From Myxococcales bacterium (GTDB lineage: Bacteria > Myxococcota_A > Polyangia > Polyangiales > Ga0077539): DNA of 64,000 bases. Both the position numbers and the translations under genes were made by a program. Below are positions 17,238 through 25,236 of the stretch, in pieces. Location of the stretch: NCBI GenBank assembly GCA_016792845.1, contig JAEUKH010000022.1, forward strand, positions 242,726-306,725, in the 5' to 3' direction. Numbering within the stretch: the stretch's first letter is position 1; every line of letters begins with the position of its first letter. The notes under the pieces were generated by a model. That model searched no databases. It had not been told where the DNA came from and was given only the letters and a program-made list of their open reading frames with translations.

Positions 17238-18086
17238 TTACGGCGGTTCTTGTCCGCTTGAAGACGCGACAGTCGGAATCTGCGCGTCTGAGGGCTCGAC
17301 CGGAGGCGGAGCGGACAGAGAGGGCGCAGCGGCAACCAACAGCGTGGGCGAGGCAAGGGGAGGCCAACGAGAGAAGCGATGTGCGCCCCGGGTCGTCGCC
17401 GCCACCAAACGACGACCCTCTGGCTCGATCTCCGCATAGTCAGCGGGGCGGGCCTGCGCGCCCGATGCCATGGCCACCTCTTCGGCACGGAATCGCGTGC
17501 AGTCCTTCTCCGCCTTGATCTTCTTGGCGTGGTTCGTGAGGGCCTGTCGCTCTTTGGGGTCAGTCGCAAGTCCCGCTTGCTTCTCGAGTTCGTCTACCAC
17601 TCTTTGTTGAGCATCGGCGTCTTCCGCCCGGCGTACCTCGTCCCTCCCGGTGGTCCACGATGCATCATTTAAGAGATTGACCCCTGCCGCTCGAAACAAG
17701 AGCATGAGGAAGGTCGCACAGCTCACCCCGCTCGACTTCCCTGCGATGAACTTTCCTTGCCCGTCGAATCGGCCGTCCTTGAGCGCGAACGCGTAGGGCA
17801 GCTCACGGGCTGCAAGTTGATTCGCGACGAGCGCGGCGCGGGCGCCCAGGTCGTAGCGCTCATCCGGGTCAAGCTCATTGGCGACCCACCACACCTGCCC
17901 GGGCGCTTCGCTCAAGAACGCTGCCAGGTCAACGTGACTGGTGTTGTAGTGCCAGCGCTGCTCGATCACGCGATCGGTCTTCGAGGGCTCGTCTTTGTAA
18001 CAGAGACCTACATGCGTGCCGACAATCGACCAGTGCGCGAGGACACAAACGGCAGGGCGCAACGCGTTGGAGGGAGCCATGCTCAC
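17238..18086 (-). CDS. Permuted papain/NlpC-P60-like cysteine peptidase fold protein (predicted)
   Basis: The protein has 282 aa. A His in GTHVGLCYKDE (near residue 25) precedes a Cys in KSSGVSCATFLMLLFRAAG (near 122), with PYAFALKDG between them. This His-before-Cys order and the G-x-S-C-A-T-F helix match circularly permuted papain-like (LRAT/YiiX-type) domains. The last 100 residues are charged, helical and then Pro/Ser-rich. The ATG overlaps the stop of the ImmA/IrrE-like gene upstream (18083-18086), so they are co-transcribed, opposite to drmMI and convergent with it. GC is visibly lower than in the DISARM genes. Peptidase, acyltransferase or amidase activity are all possible. Confidence 0.55.
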   Translation of the reverse strand: MSMAPSNALRPAVCVLAHWSIVGTHVGLCYKDEPSKTDRVIEQRWHYNTSHVDLAAFLSEAPGQVWWVANELDPDERYDLGARAALVANQLAARELPYAFALKDGRFDGQGKFIAGKSSGVSCATFLMLLFRAAGVNLLNDASWTTGRDEVRRAEDADAQQRVVDELEKQAGLATDPKERQALTNHAKKIKAEKDCTRFRAEEVAMASGAQARPADYAEIEPEGRRLVAATTRGAHRFSRWPPLASPTLLVAAAPSLSAPPPVEPSDAQIPTVASSSGQEPP

Positions 18087-19558
18087 CGCATCCGGGCAGC
18101 CAGCTTCGCCACGCGGGCCGCATCATACCCCTCAAACGAGGGTAGGACCTCAAGGAGCCGAGTGACGTAGCGACGCCTCGCCGGATCGACCAGCGCGCCG
18201 TAGTGCTGACTGAGCGTGCCCAAAGAAGTGGCAACCTGGGGGGGCAAGGTCTTGACGTCGATCGCATCAAAGACGGCCCGCGCCTGATCAGCCTGGCTCC
18301 CCATGAGTTGCGCTTCGATGTAACCGACCAGCTGCACCGTCGCCTCTTGGAAACTGCCGGATTTCGCCTTGGCGATCGCGGCATCGATCACACGCTCGAG
18401 GTCACGACGGAGCGTCTCTTCAGCCGCCCTCTGCGCGGTCGTGACATAGGCGGGAATCGGCTGAGCCGGGCTCAAGGGCTGCCACAAGGGATGCACCTGC
18501 GGAAGGTCGTTGAGGCAGAGCGGCAACGCACCGCATGCGGGCAGCGTCGTCGAGTCGCTACCGACAGCGCCGAACCCATGACCCAAGAGGTTCATCTTCA
18601 GGTCATGGTCTAGGAAGCCCATGTTGCTAAGGTGGTGAATCGTAATCTCGCCGGGCGTTTGAAAATGCTGCGAGGCCAGCTCAACCCTCGTTCGCGCTTC
18701 AATGAGATTGCTCGGCGGATCCTGACCCTTGAAGAGCGCGATCAGGCCTTCTTTTGGCAGGAGGAGCTCAGCCGCAAATCCCCGAGCGCGCGCTTCACGA
18801 AGCGCATAAGGGCCCCTCGCCCGGCCCTCGCCCCGGTCATCAAGGGCGATCTGGACGCGCCCGGGCGTGCTCGGATCGAAGAGGATGTGGCAGAGCTCGT
18901 GGGCGAGGTAGACGCGCGCGAGCCACGGATTCTGCTGACGACTGATGTCATTCGCGGCGAGGAGGACAGCCGCGCAAGCGCGGTTGGCATCGAGGGCGGC
19001 CGCGGCGCGAAGGCTGGGTGATTGGAGCGAGTCAACAAGTACAGGGATTCCGAAGCGCTCTTCCAGGATGAGACGAAGATCGCCCAAAGGGGCCTCGGGC
19101 AGTCCGAGCGACGCCCTGACCTTCCGTGCAAGCGCGTGCCCCTGGCGGGCCGCGTCAGCGCTGAGCGGCCCGCTCTCGGCGACCGCTGTAAAGGCCCGTC
19201 GTCGAAGCCCTGCGGCCTGAACGTCCGGAGAGAACGCTGCAAAGAGCCGAGCGGCACGCATCGCTCGCTCCAGCGGAACGAGGTCTTCAATGTCGAAGCT
19301 CTGCGCTTCGCTCTGGAACAGGAAGACCGTCGTCAACGGATCGCCGTTGAGCTTCACGAGCGCGCCATCGAAGTCCTCTGCTGCGAGGCCATATTGCCTG
19401 GCGAGCGCCGCGACCCACTCGACACGCCCACCGCCGCTCTCGACAGCGCTGACTTGCTCGACCGACAACTCACTGAGGTTCGCACACTCGCTCAGCGAGA
19501 GGCCGCGGAGCTGTCGAAGCGAGGCGATGGCAGTCCCGGTTGCCTTCGAGGGTTCCAC
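18083..19558 (-). CDS. XRE-like HTH plus ImmA/IrrE (DUF955) metallopeptidase
   Basis: The GTG at 19558 gives 491 aa and starts just before a helix-turn-helix (residues about 9-45: IASLRQLRGLSLSECANLSE, then SVEQVSAVESGGG). An ImmA/IrrE zinc peptidase domain follows, with the HELCH motif near residues 220-224 inside RVYLAHELCHILFDP and a later EARARGFAAELLLP helix. The family cleaves repressors during stress or prophage induction. About 200 further helical residues (ALVDPARRRYVTRLLEVLP at the end) are of unknown role. Longer starts exist upstream but run through non-conserved Arg/Pro-rich sequence overlapping the divergent gene. It likely regulates or triggers its overlapping peptidase-like partner. 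Confidence 0.75.
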   Translation of the reverse strand: MEPSKATGTAIASLRQLRGLSLSECANLSELSVEQVSAVESGGGRVEWVAALARQYGLAAEDFDGALVKLNGDPLTTVFLFQSEAQSFDIEDLVPLERAMRAARLFAAFSPDVQAAGLRRRAFTAVAESGPLSADAARQGHALARKVRASLGLPEAPLGDLRLILEERFGIPVLVDSLQSPSLRAAAALDANRACAAVLLAANDISRQQNPWLARVYLAHELCHILFDPSTPGRVQIALDDRGEGRARGPYALREARARGFAAELLLPKEGLIALFKGQDPPSNLIEARTRVELASQHFQTPGEITIHHLSNMGFLDHDLKMNLLGHGFGAVGSDSTTLPACGALPLCLNDLPQVHPLWQPLSPAQPIPAYVTTAQRAAEETLRRDLERVIDAAIAKAKSGSFQEATVQLVGYIEAQLMGSQADQARAVFDAIDVKTLPPQVATSLGTLSQHYGALVDPARRRYVTRLLEVLPSFEGYDAARVAKLAARMR

Positions 19559-19855
19559 CCGCTGACGCGTAGGCGTTGGACAGGGCGAAGTCAATCCGAT
19601 CCAACCGGGGGTCTGAGCTCCCGGCGCGCTCCACGCCGACCCTCGTCCGCGGTTGGCGTTCGACCTCCCCGATCGCTCAGGCGTGGCTTTACCCAAGACT
19701 GAGTCGGGGCTCAGCCGATCGCCGACTTCACCCCCTGTGAGGCGCCCCCACCCTCGCGGCCGTTTCGCCGGTTGCGCCGCGGGGGTGCAGATCGCCCGGT
19801 GCTGCGCTTGCCTCGCCCCCATCGGCCGTGATGCGATGCTGCGAAGGAGGCACCC
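19559..19855. other. Divergent intergenic region inside the island
   Basis: This stretch lies between the GTG of the ImmA/IrrE-like gene (-) and the ATG of the 253-aa gene (+). Both promoters should be here. The only clear signal is the strong AAGGAGG ribosome-binding site at about 19845-19851 in front of the 253-aa gene. Confidence 0.4.
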
Positions 19856-20617
19856 ATGACTGACGTGACGATCTCTCCGGCCCAGTACATCCACGCGCCG
19901 CTGATCAACAGCCGCAGCGGCATCGCCCTGGCGATGTCACTTCTCGCCGCCAGGCCCAAGAACGCCGGCCCCGGCGTCGACGGGGCGGCCCGCGAAATGC
20001 GGCAGGCGATGGAGGCGCTAGAGGCCGTCTTCCTCGCCGAGAAGTCAGCGCCCGCGGCAGACAACCGCCCGCTCGACAACCGATGCGACGTCGTGTGGCG
20101 CGCGGCCACGACGCGGCTCGACGGCTGGGCCTTGCTCGACCCCGAGCGCTTCGCCGAGTCTGCGTCTGCGCGCCGCCTGAAAGATGCCCTTGAGCTCAAC
20201 AGCCTCGCGTGGCTCTCCATTCGGTACGACCAGCAATGGGCCGAGGCCAACCGCCGCATCAAGTACGCCGACGAGCACGGGCTCGTGGCCGAGCTCGATC
20301 GGCTCGCGGGGGCCGCGTTCTGGGCAGAGATCGTCGAGGCCCACAAGGCCTACGGCGAGGCGCTGGGCATCACCGTCAAGCGCCCCGATGCGCCGCAAAA
20401 CATCGCGGTGGCCGCGCCCCTCGCCGCGTTGGCGCAGGCCATCGCAGACTATGCGCTGCAGCTCGTGGCCCTGAAGGCGACGAAAGACGCAGCCCTACGG
20501 GCGGCCCTCCCGGCGGCGCTCCGGCCCATCGATGAGCATCGCGCCCGCAACGCCCGTACGGCGGCGCCCGCAGAGACCCCCGCCGAGCCCGCCAAGCCCG
20601 AGGCGCCGACCGTCTGA
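19856..20617 (+). CDS. Hypothetical helical protein inside the defence island
   Basis: The protein has 253 aa and an ideal Shine-Dalgarno (AAGGAGG, 5 bp before the ATG). It is predicted all-helical: RSGIALAMSLLAARPKN, AAREMRQAMEALEAVFLAEK, a central conserved-looking segment ELNSLAWLSIRYDQQWAEAN, then Ala-rich helices and a Pro/Ala tail (AETPAEPAKPEAPTV). It has no signal peptide, membrane span or known catalytic motif. I do not recognise the family. It stands alone between the peptidase module and repeat DNA and points toward drmD. Confidence 0.6.
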   Translation: MTDVTISPAQYIHAPLINSRSGIALAMSLLAARPKNAGPGVDGAAREMRQAMEALEAVFLAEKSAPAADNRPLDNRCDVVWRAATTRLDGWALLDPERFAESASARRLKDALELNSLAWLSIRYDQQWAEANRRIKYADEHGLVAELDRLAGAAFWAEIVEAHKAYGEALGITVKRPDAPQNIAVAAPLAALAQAIADYALQLVALKATKDAALRAALPAALRPIDEHRARNARTAAPAETPAEPAKPEAPTV

Positions 20618-20742
20618 GCCGGGCAGACCCCCCCTCAGCTCCCCCCTCAGCTCCCCCCCTCCGCTCCCCCCTCAGCTCCCCAAACCTGTGGTTTGTCCGC
20701 GGATTTTAGTTGACACGTCGGCATGAGAGGGCATCGCGCACC

Positions 20743-20973
20743 TGGCGTGACCTCACCCCCTGAGGGGCGCACGGCCCTCGCGCCCCCTCTCCCTATCAGG
20801 AGAGGGGCAAAAGGCGACAGGTGCATCTTGATTCTTCATTATTGTTGTCACGATCTGCTGTGTTAGCGGTCTTATTGTTTTGTTTTAGGGTTGAGTTTGT
20901 CTAAATTTGCCCCTCTCCTGACAGGGAGAGGGGGCGCGAGGGCCGGGCATCCCCCAGGGGGTGAGGTCACGCC
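20743..20973. repeat. Long inverted repeat with AT-rich loop
   Basis: The left arm (about 20743-20811) and right arm (about 20907-20973) are reverse complements over roughly 67 bp with a few mismatches; for example GCGTGACCTCACCCCCTGAG on the left pairs with GGGGGTGAGGTCACGC on the right. The loop between the arms is about 95 bp and T-rich. It could be a degenerate non-autonomous element or a cruciform/terminator structure. Confidence 0.65.
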
Positions 20974-21218
20974 AGACGCGGGGCTGGGTATCCCCCAGGG
21001 GGTGAGGTCACGCCAGACGCGGGGCCGTACGCCCCCCCAGGGGTGGGGTCACGCCAGACGCGGGGCCGGGTATCCCCCAGGGGGTGAGGTCACGCCAGAC
21101 GCGGGGCCGTACGCCCCCCCAGGGGTGGGGTCACGCCAGACGCGGGGCCGTACGCCCCCAGGGGGTGAGGTCACGCCAGACGCGGGGCCGTACGCCCCCC
21201 CAGGGGTGGGGTCACGCC
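20945..21218. repeat. 41-bp tandem repeat array, about 6.7 copies
   Basis: The units start at 20945, 20986, 21027, 21068, 21109, 21150 (40 bp) and 21190 (partial). Two subtypes alternate: one begins GGGTATCCCCCAGGGGGTG and the other GTACGCCCCCCCAGGGGTG. All share GGTCACGCCAGACGCGGGGC. The first unit also forms the outer part of the inverted repeat. There are no unique spacers, so this is not a CRISPR array. Confidence 0.8.
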
Positions 21219-21328
21219 GTGCGCCGATCGGCTCGCATGCTCGCAAACTCAAAGAAATTCCGCGGGTAAACCTCAGCTCCCCAAACAAGACCAGGGCGCG
21301 GCGCTCGAACCCTCCAGCCCTCCCAAGT

Positions 21329-21384
21329 TGAGAAAGTTCTCACAATGCGAGGGGCGGAGGGCTCTCTTCTTGAGAAAGTTCTCA
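21329..21384. promoter_or_regulatory. Pair of identical 14-bp dyads upstream of drmD (candidate operators)
   Basis: TGAGAAAGTTCTCA occurs at 21329-21342 and again at 21371-21384. The sites are 42 bp apart, about four helical turns. Each is an inverted repeat (TGAGAA-AG-TTCTCA) followed by a similar ATGYGAGGGG sequence. They lie 130-190 bp before the drmD start. A dimeric repressor or activator could bind here; the HTH protein at 18083-19558 is a candidate. Confidence 0.5.
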
Positions 21385-21514
21385 TGATGTGAGGGGTGGG
21401 GGGTTCTTCTGACGCCTCTCGGTCTCGTTTCGCGAGGGGTGGGGGGGTGTTGGCGAGGCTGCCCGGAGAGGCCGCGGCGCAGCCCCCTGCGCCTGTGGTA
21501 ACCAAACACCCGCG

Positions 21515-24500
21515 ATGATTCCTTCGGTGGGTTCGTTGGTTCGGGTGCGGGCGCGGCGGCATGTGGTCGAGGCCGTCGATGCGCCCTCGGGGGGGTGGGC
21601 GGGCGAGCAGCATCGGGTGGCGCTCTCGTGCATCGAAGACGACGCCGCGGGCGAAGCTTCGGTGATCTACTGGGAGTCTGAGCCCGACGCGAAGGTCATC
21701 TCGGTCAAGACGGCCCTCTCGTCGACGCACCTCGACCCGCCCGACCGCTTCGCGGCCTGGTACCACACCCTCCGCTGGCAGGGCCTCTCGGTGGTCGACA
21801 GGAGCCGGTTTCAGGCGCCCTACCGCGCGGGCATCTCGGTCGAGGCCTACCAGTTCGAGCCGCTCGTGCGGGCGCTGCGTCAGCCGCGGGTCAACCTCTT
21901 CATCGCCGACGATGTGGGCCTCGGCAAGACCATCGAGGCGGGGCTCATCGTGCGCGAGCTCTTGTTGCGTCAGCGCCTCCGTCGCGTGGTGGTGGCCGCC
22001 CCGGCGGGGGTGGTGTCGCAGTGGCGCGACGAGCTCGACCAGCGCTTCGGCCTGCCCTTCGTGATCGTCGACCGAGAGTATCTCCGGGCGCGCCGTCGCG
22101 AGCGCGGGTGGCGCTTCAACCCCTGGGAGGCGCACGCGCGCTTCATCGTCTCGCACGCCCTCTTGCGCGACCCGCACTACACCCAGAGCCTCACCGAGCT
22201 CTTGCAGCGAGACCGGGCCGGGTCGCTCCTGGTGCTCGACGAGGCGCACCACGCGGCGCCGAGCTCGGGCGGGCGCATCGCGGTCGATTCACACTTCACC
22301 CGCACGCTCCGCAAGCTCGCGCCGCTGTTCGAACACCGCGTCTTTCTCTCGGCGACGCCGCACAACGGTCACTCGAACAGCTTCTCGGCCCTGATGGATC
22401 TGCTCGACCCGACGCGCTTCGTGCGCGGGCTCCCGGTGGAGCCGCGGCTCCGCGACGAGGTGATGGTGCGTCGCCTCAAGAGCGAGCTTCGGGGCCTCGG
22501 GGTTGAGTTTCCGCAGCGCAAGATCGTTCGGGTCGAGCTGACGGGGCTCGCGGCCGACGACCCTGATCTGCGGCTTCCGCTTCTCTTGGATCGGTACATC
22601 GAGCTTCGCGAGCAGGGGGGCGCGTCGCTCTCTCGGCGCGACCGGCAGACGCTCTCGCTCACCCTCGGAAACCTCAAGAAGCGCCTCGCCTCGTCGATCT
22701 ACGCCTTCGACCGGACGCTCGCCGCGCACCGCCGCGGCCTCGAAGCGAAGGGCCTCGCGGCGGTCGAGGGCGTCGACGAAGACGCCATGAGCCCTCCCGG
22801 GAGCGACGACGAGCGCGCCGCCCTGCCGCCCGACCAGCTCGAGCTCTCGCTCGGCGAAGCCGTGGCGGCGGCCTCTGCGCGCTTCGCGGCCGCGGCGATG
22901 GGCTACGACGCGGTGGCCCTCCTCGACGAGCTCACGGCCCTCGCGTCGGCGAACCGCAGCCGCCCCGACGCGCGCATCGCGCGGCTCGTCGCGTGGATCA
23001 GGCAGGCGTGCCTCGACCCCGCGGGCCGCCGTTGGGGCCCCAAGCGGGTGATCGTGTTCACCGAGTACATCGACACCCAGCGGTACATCGTGTCGCAGCT
23101 CGAGCGCGCCTTCGCCCAGACCGACCTCGACCGGCGCATCGCGACCCTCGACGGCCAGCCGCAACACGCCGACCAGAAAGACGACGTGAAGGCCCGGTTC
23201 AACACCGACCCCGCCCAGGAGCGCCTGCGCATTCTGGTGTGCACCGATGCGGCGCGCGAGGGCATCAACCTCCACGCCCACTGCGCCGACCTGTTTCACT
23301 ACGACCTCCCATGGAATCCCTCTCGTCTCGAACAGCGCAACGGCCGCATCGACCGCAAGGGCCAACCCTCGCCCGAGGTGCGCTGTCACTATTTCGCCTG
23401 GCCCCAGCGGGTCGACGACGTGGTCTTGACGGCCCTCGTCGAGAAGACCGAGACCATCCGTAAAGAGCTCGGCTCGCTCGGCGAGGTGATCGCCTTTCGC
23501 ATCGAGCGCGCGCTCCGCCGCCCGGTGACGGCCCGGAACGCCGCCGAGGTGGCCCAGCAGATTCGCTTCGACTTCGCGGGCGCGCCCGACGACGAGGGCG
23601 CCGACGCGCCGAGCCTTCAGGCGAAACGGCGGGTGACCCAGGCCGAGCTCGGCGACGCGCCCGACGAGGCCGCCATCCGGCGCGCCAAGGAGCGCAACGA
23701 TCAGCTCCGCGATCAGGCCGAGCGGGCGATGGGGTTCAGCGAGCGGGCCTTTCGTCACGCCCTCAACGCGGCGCTGGCGCTGCTCGGCGCGCCGCCCTTG
23801 GTGCGAGACGCCGACGACGGGGCGTTGTGGCACTTTCCGCCCCTCGACGGGAGCCCCGCCACGGCCGCGGCCCACAAGGCGCTCGGGGTAGGGCGCGGCC
23901 AGCTCGATCGCTCGTGGGCAGAGACCCTCGACACCCTGCGATACCCCCCGGGCCGCGAGCCGGGCTTCGACGAGGGGCGCTACGAGCTCCGCGACCGTTG
24001 GGCCTGGCGGCGCCACAGTCGGCTCCGTCCGGTGCGGTTTCGCGCGAGCGCGACCCGCGACGAGGCGTCGGTTCACCTGCACCTTGAGCACCGCGTGGCG
24101 CAGCGGCTTTTGGGTCAGTTCGGGGCCCAGGGCTTCGCCCGCGACCAGCTCGCGCGGGTGACGGTGCTCGCCACCGAGCTCGGCCGCGAGTACGTGGTGC
24201 TGCTCGGTCGGCTCACGATCTTTGGCACCCGGGGGCAGCGGCTCCACGACGAGCTCGTGTCGGTCGGGGCGGCGTGGCCGGGGCCCGTACCCGACACGGG
24301 CGAACGCCCGACCCCGCTGGCAGTCACAGAGGCCGGCGTCTGGACCGAGCGCCTCCAGGGAGCCCTCGCCGACGCCGACGGAGACTTCGTCGCGAGCGAC
24401 TTCGTGCGGGCTCAGTTTCTGAAATCGGTTGCGAGCGACGCGGCGGCGCTCGAGCCCTCGCTCCGACGGCTGGCGACGACCAAGAGCGAAGTGCTTCGCA

Positions 24501-24808
24501 CGAGCCTCGCGCGCGAGGGCCACGAACAAGCCGAGGCGCTCACTGCGCTCTTGACGGCCCAGCGCGATCGCCTCGCGGCGCAGCGGCTGGCCACGGCGAC
24601 CGGCGACGCCTCACAGCCGACGCTCCCGCTCGATCGCCTCTCAGACGACGAGCGCTCGACCTTGCAGGCCAACCTTCGGTATTGGGCTGAGCGCATGCAG
24701 TCGATCGACCGCGAGCTCGCCCACGAGCCCGGGGCGGTGCGCGCGAGCTACGAGCCCCTCTTGCCGCACTTCGAGCTCGTGGGGCTGGTGTACCTCACCC
24801 GTCACTGA
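21515..24808 (+). CDS. drmD: DISARM class 1 SNF2-family helicase DrmD
   Basis: The protein has 1097 aa. SNF2/SF2 motifs: DDVGLGKTIEAGL near residue 131, VVVAAPAGVVSQWRDEL near 155, the DEAH-type box VLDEAHH near 241, FLSATPHNGHS near 277, FTEYIDTQRY near 512, TDAAREGINL near 577 and EQRNGRIDRKGQ near 605. DrmD is the signature of class 1 DISARM. Here it is separated from drmMI by 4.3 kb carrying a module on the opposite strand, so it needs its own promoter; two candidate operators lie upstream. The start ATG precedes the conserved N-terminal strand (GSLVRVRARRHVVEAV). There is no Shine-Dalgarno sequence. Confidence 0.92.
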   Translation: MIPSVGSLVRVRARRHVVEAVDAPSGGWAGEQHRVALSCIEDDAAGEASVIYWESEPDAKVISVKTALSSTHLDPPDRFAAWYHTLRWQGLSVVDRSRFQAPYRAGISVEAYQFEPLVRALRQPRVNLFIADDVGLGKTIEAGLIVRELLLRQRLRRVVVAAPAGVVSQWRDELDQRFGLPFVIVDREYLRARRRERGWRFNPWEAHARFIVSHALLRDPHYTQSLTELLQRDRAGSLLVLDEAHHAAPSSGGRIAVDSHFTRTLRKLAPLFEHRVFLSATPHNGHSNSFSALMDLLDPTRFVRGLPVEPRLRDEVMVRRLKSELRGLGVEFPQRKIVRVELTGLAADDPDLRLPLLLDRYIELREQGGASLSRRDRQTLSLTLGNLKKRLASSIYAFDRTLAAHRRGLEAKGLAAVEGVDEDAMSPPGSDDERAALPPDQLELSLGEAVAAASARFAAAAMGYDAVALLDELTALASANRSRPDARIARLVAWIRQACLDPAGRRWGPKRVIVFTEYIDTQRYIVSQLERAFAQTDLDRRIATLDGQPQHADQKDDVKARFNTDPAQERLRILVCTDAAREGINLHAHCADLFHYDLPWNPSRLEQRNGRIDRKGQPSPEVRCHYFAWPQRVDDVVLTALVEKTETIRKELGSLGEVIAFRIERALRRPVTARNAAEVAQQIRFDFAGAPDDEGADAPSLQAKRRVTQAELGDAPDEAAIRRAKERNDQLRDQAERAMGFSERAFRHALNAALALLGAPPLVRDADDGALWHFPPLDGSPATAAAHKALGVGRGQLDRSWAETLDTLRYPPGREPGFDEGRYELRDRWAWRRHSRLRPVRFRASATRDEASVHLHLEHRVAQRLLGQFGAQGFARDQLARVTVLATELGREYVVLLGRLTIFGTRGQRLHDELVSVGAAWPGPVPDTGERPTPLAVTEAGVWTERLQGALADADGDFVASDFVRAQFLKSVASDAAALEPSLRRLATTKSEVLRTSLAREGHEQAEALTALLTAQRDRLAAQRLATATGDASQPTLPLDRLSDDERSTLQANLRYWAERMQSIDRELAHEPGAVRASYEPLLPHFELVGLVYLTRH

Positions 24809-25197
24809 GCCGCCTCGGATCGCCGCCGTGTTCGGGCAAGTGGGGCGAGCACAGGGCCTGCCCCTACGGCGACGCCCAGACGACGATGTGCCGGTGGTAG
24901 GGGCAGCCTTGTGCCTGCCCGACGTCGCGGATCATCGCCCGACGCCGCGGATCGTCGCCCGACGCCGCGGATCGTCGCCCGACGTCGCGGATCGTCGCCC
25001 GACGGCGTTTTCGATGGATCGTCACCGTGTTCGGGCAGGCACAAGGCCTGCCCCTACGGCGACGCCCAGACGACGATGTGCCGGTGGTAGGGGCAGGCCT
25101 TGTGCCTGCCCGACGTCGCGGATCGTCGCCCTGGTCGTCGCCCGACGGCGTTTTCGATGGATTGCGGGCGTGTTCGGGCAGGCACAAGGCCTGCCCC
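24809..25197. repeat. Cluster of interspersed hairpin repeats downstream of drmD
   Basis: About 390 bp with no gene. The sequence CGGGCAGGCACAAGGCCTGC followed by CCCTAC and its reverse complement form a perfect 26-bp inverted repeat around a 29-bp loop at about 25033-25113. A near copy lies at 24832-24921 and a lone half-site at 25172-25200. Between them, four 20-bp tandem units of CGACGYCGCGGATCRTCGCC run from 24920 to 24999, with one more at about 25110. The array abuts the right island repeat. It looks like REP-type dispersed repeat DNA. Confidence 0.7.
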
Positions 25198-25236
25198 CTA
25201 CTGCGACGACTGCACGCCGCGGGCCCAGGCTGCCGC
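25198..25236 (-). repeat. Right copy of island-flanking direct repeat (att-like), within a gene 3' end
   Basis: The stretch 25199-25236 is identical to 6839-6876. On the minus strand it encodes the terminal residues AAAWARGVQSSQ of the 239-aa protein, and TAG at 25198-25200 is the stop. The left copy ends in TAA. The repeat marks the right boundary of the island. Confidence 0.75.

Larger units (their letters stand above)
20618..21514. other. Repeat-rich non-coding region upstream of drmD
   Basis: About 900 bp with no credible gene. In order it contains a C-rich run of tandem CTCAGCTCCCCCC-like units (20631-20685), a long inverted repeat (20743-20973), a 41-bp tandem array (20945-21218), and two identical dyads (21329-21384) before drmD. 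The loop at 20818-20906 is AT-rich compared with the rest of the island. Confidence 0.6.
6838..25236. mobile_element. DISARM defence island bounded by 38-bp direct repeats
   Basis: The segment 6839-6876 is repeated base for base at 25199-25236. Everything between is accessory: DISARM genes, a peptidase module, an unknown gene and repeat DNA. Genes on both sides look core or envelope. The right copy encodes the last 12 codons of the 25198-25917 gene and the left copy carries the same codons ending in TAA instead of TAG. This is the layout left by site-specific integration into the 3' end of a gene. No integrase or transposase gene is visible inside, so mobilisation would have to be in trans or the recombinase gene has been lost. 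Confidence 0.6.

Noticed and set aside
20945..21218. Possible CRISPR array
   Set aside because: Units abut directly with no unique spacers and there are no cas genes.
22289..24529. Long minus-strand open frame opposite drmD
   Set aside because: Same reason: the plus strand carries SNF2 motifs and the antisense product has no protein features.
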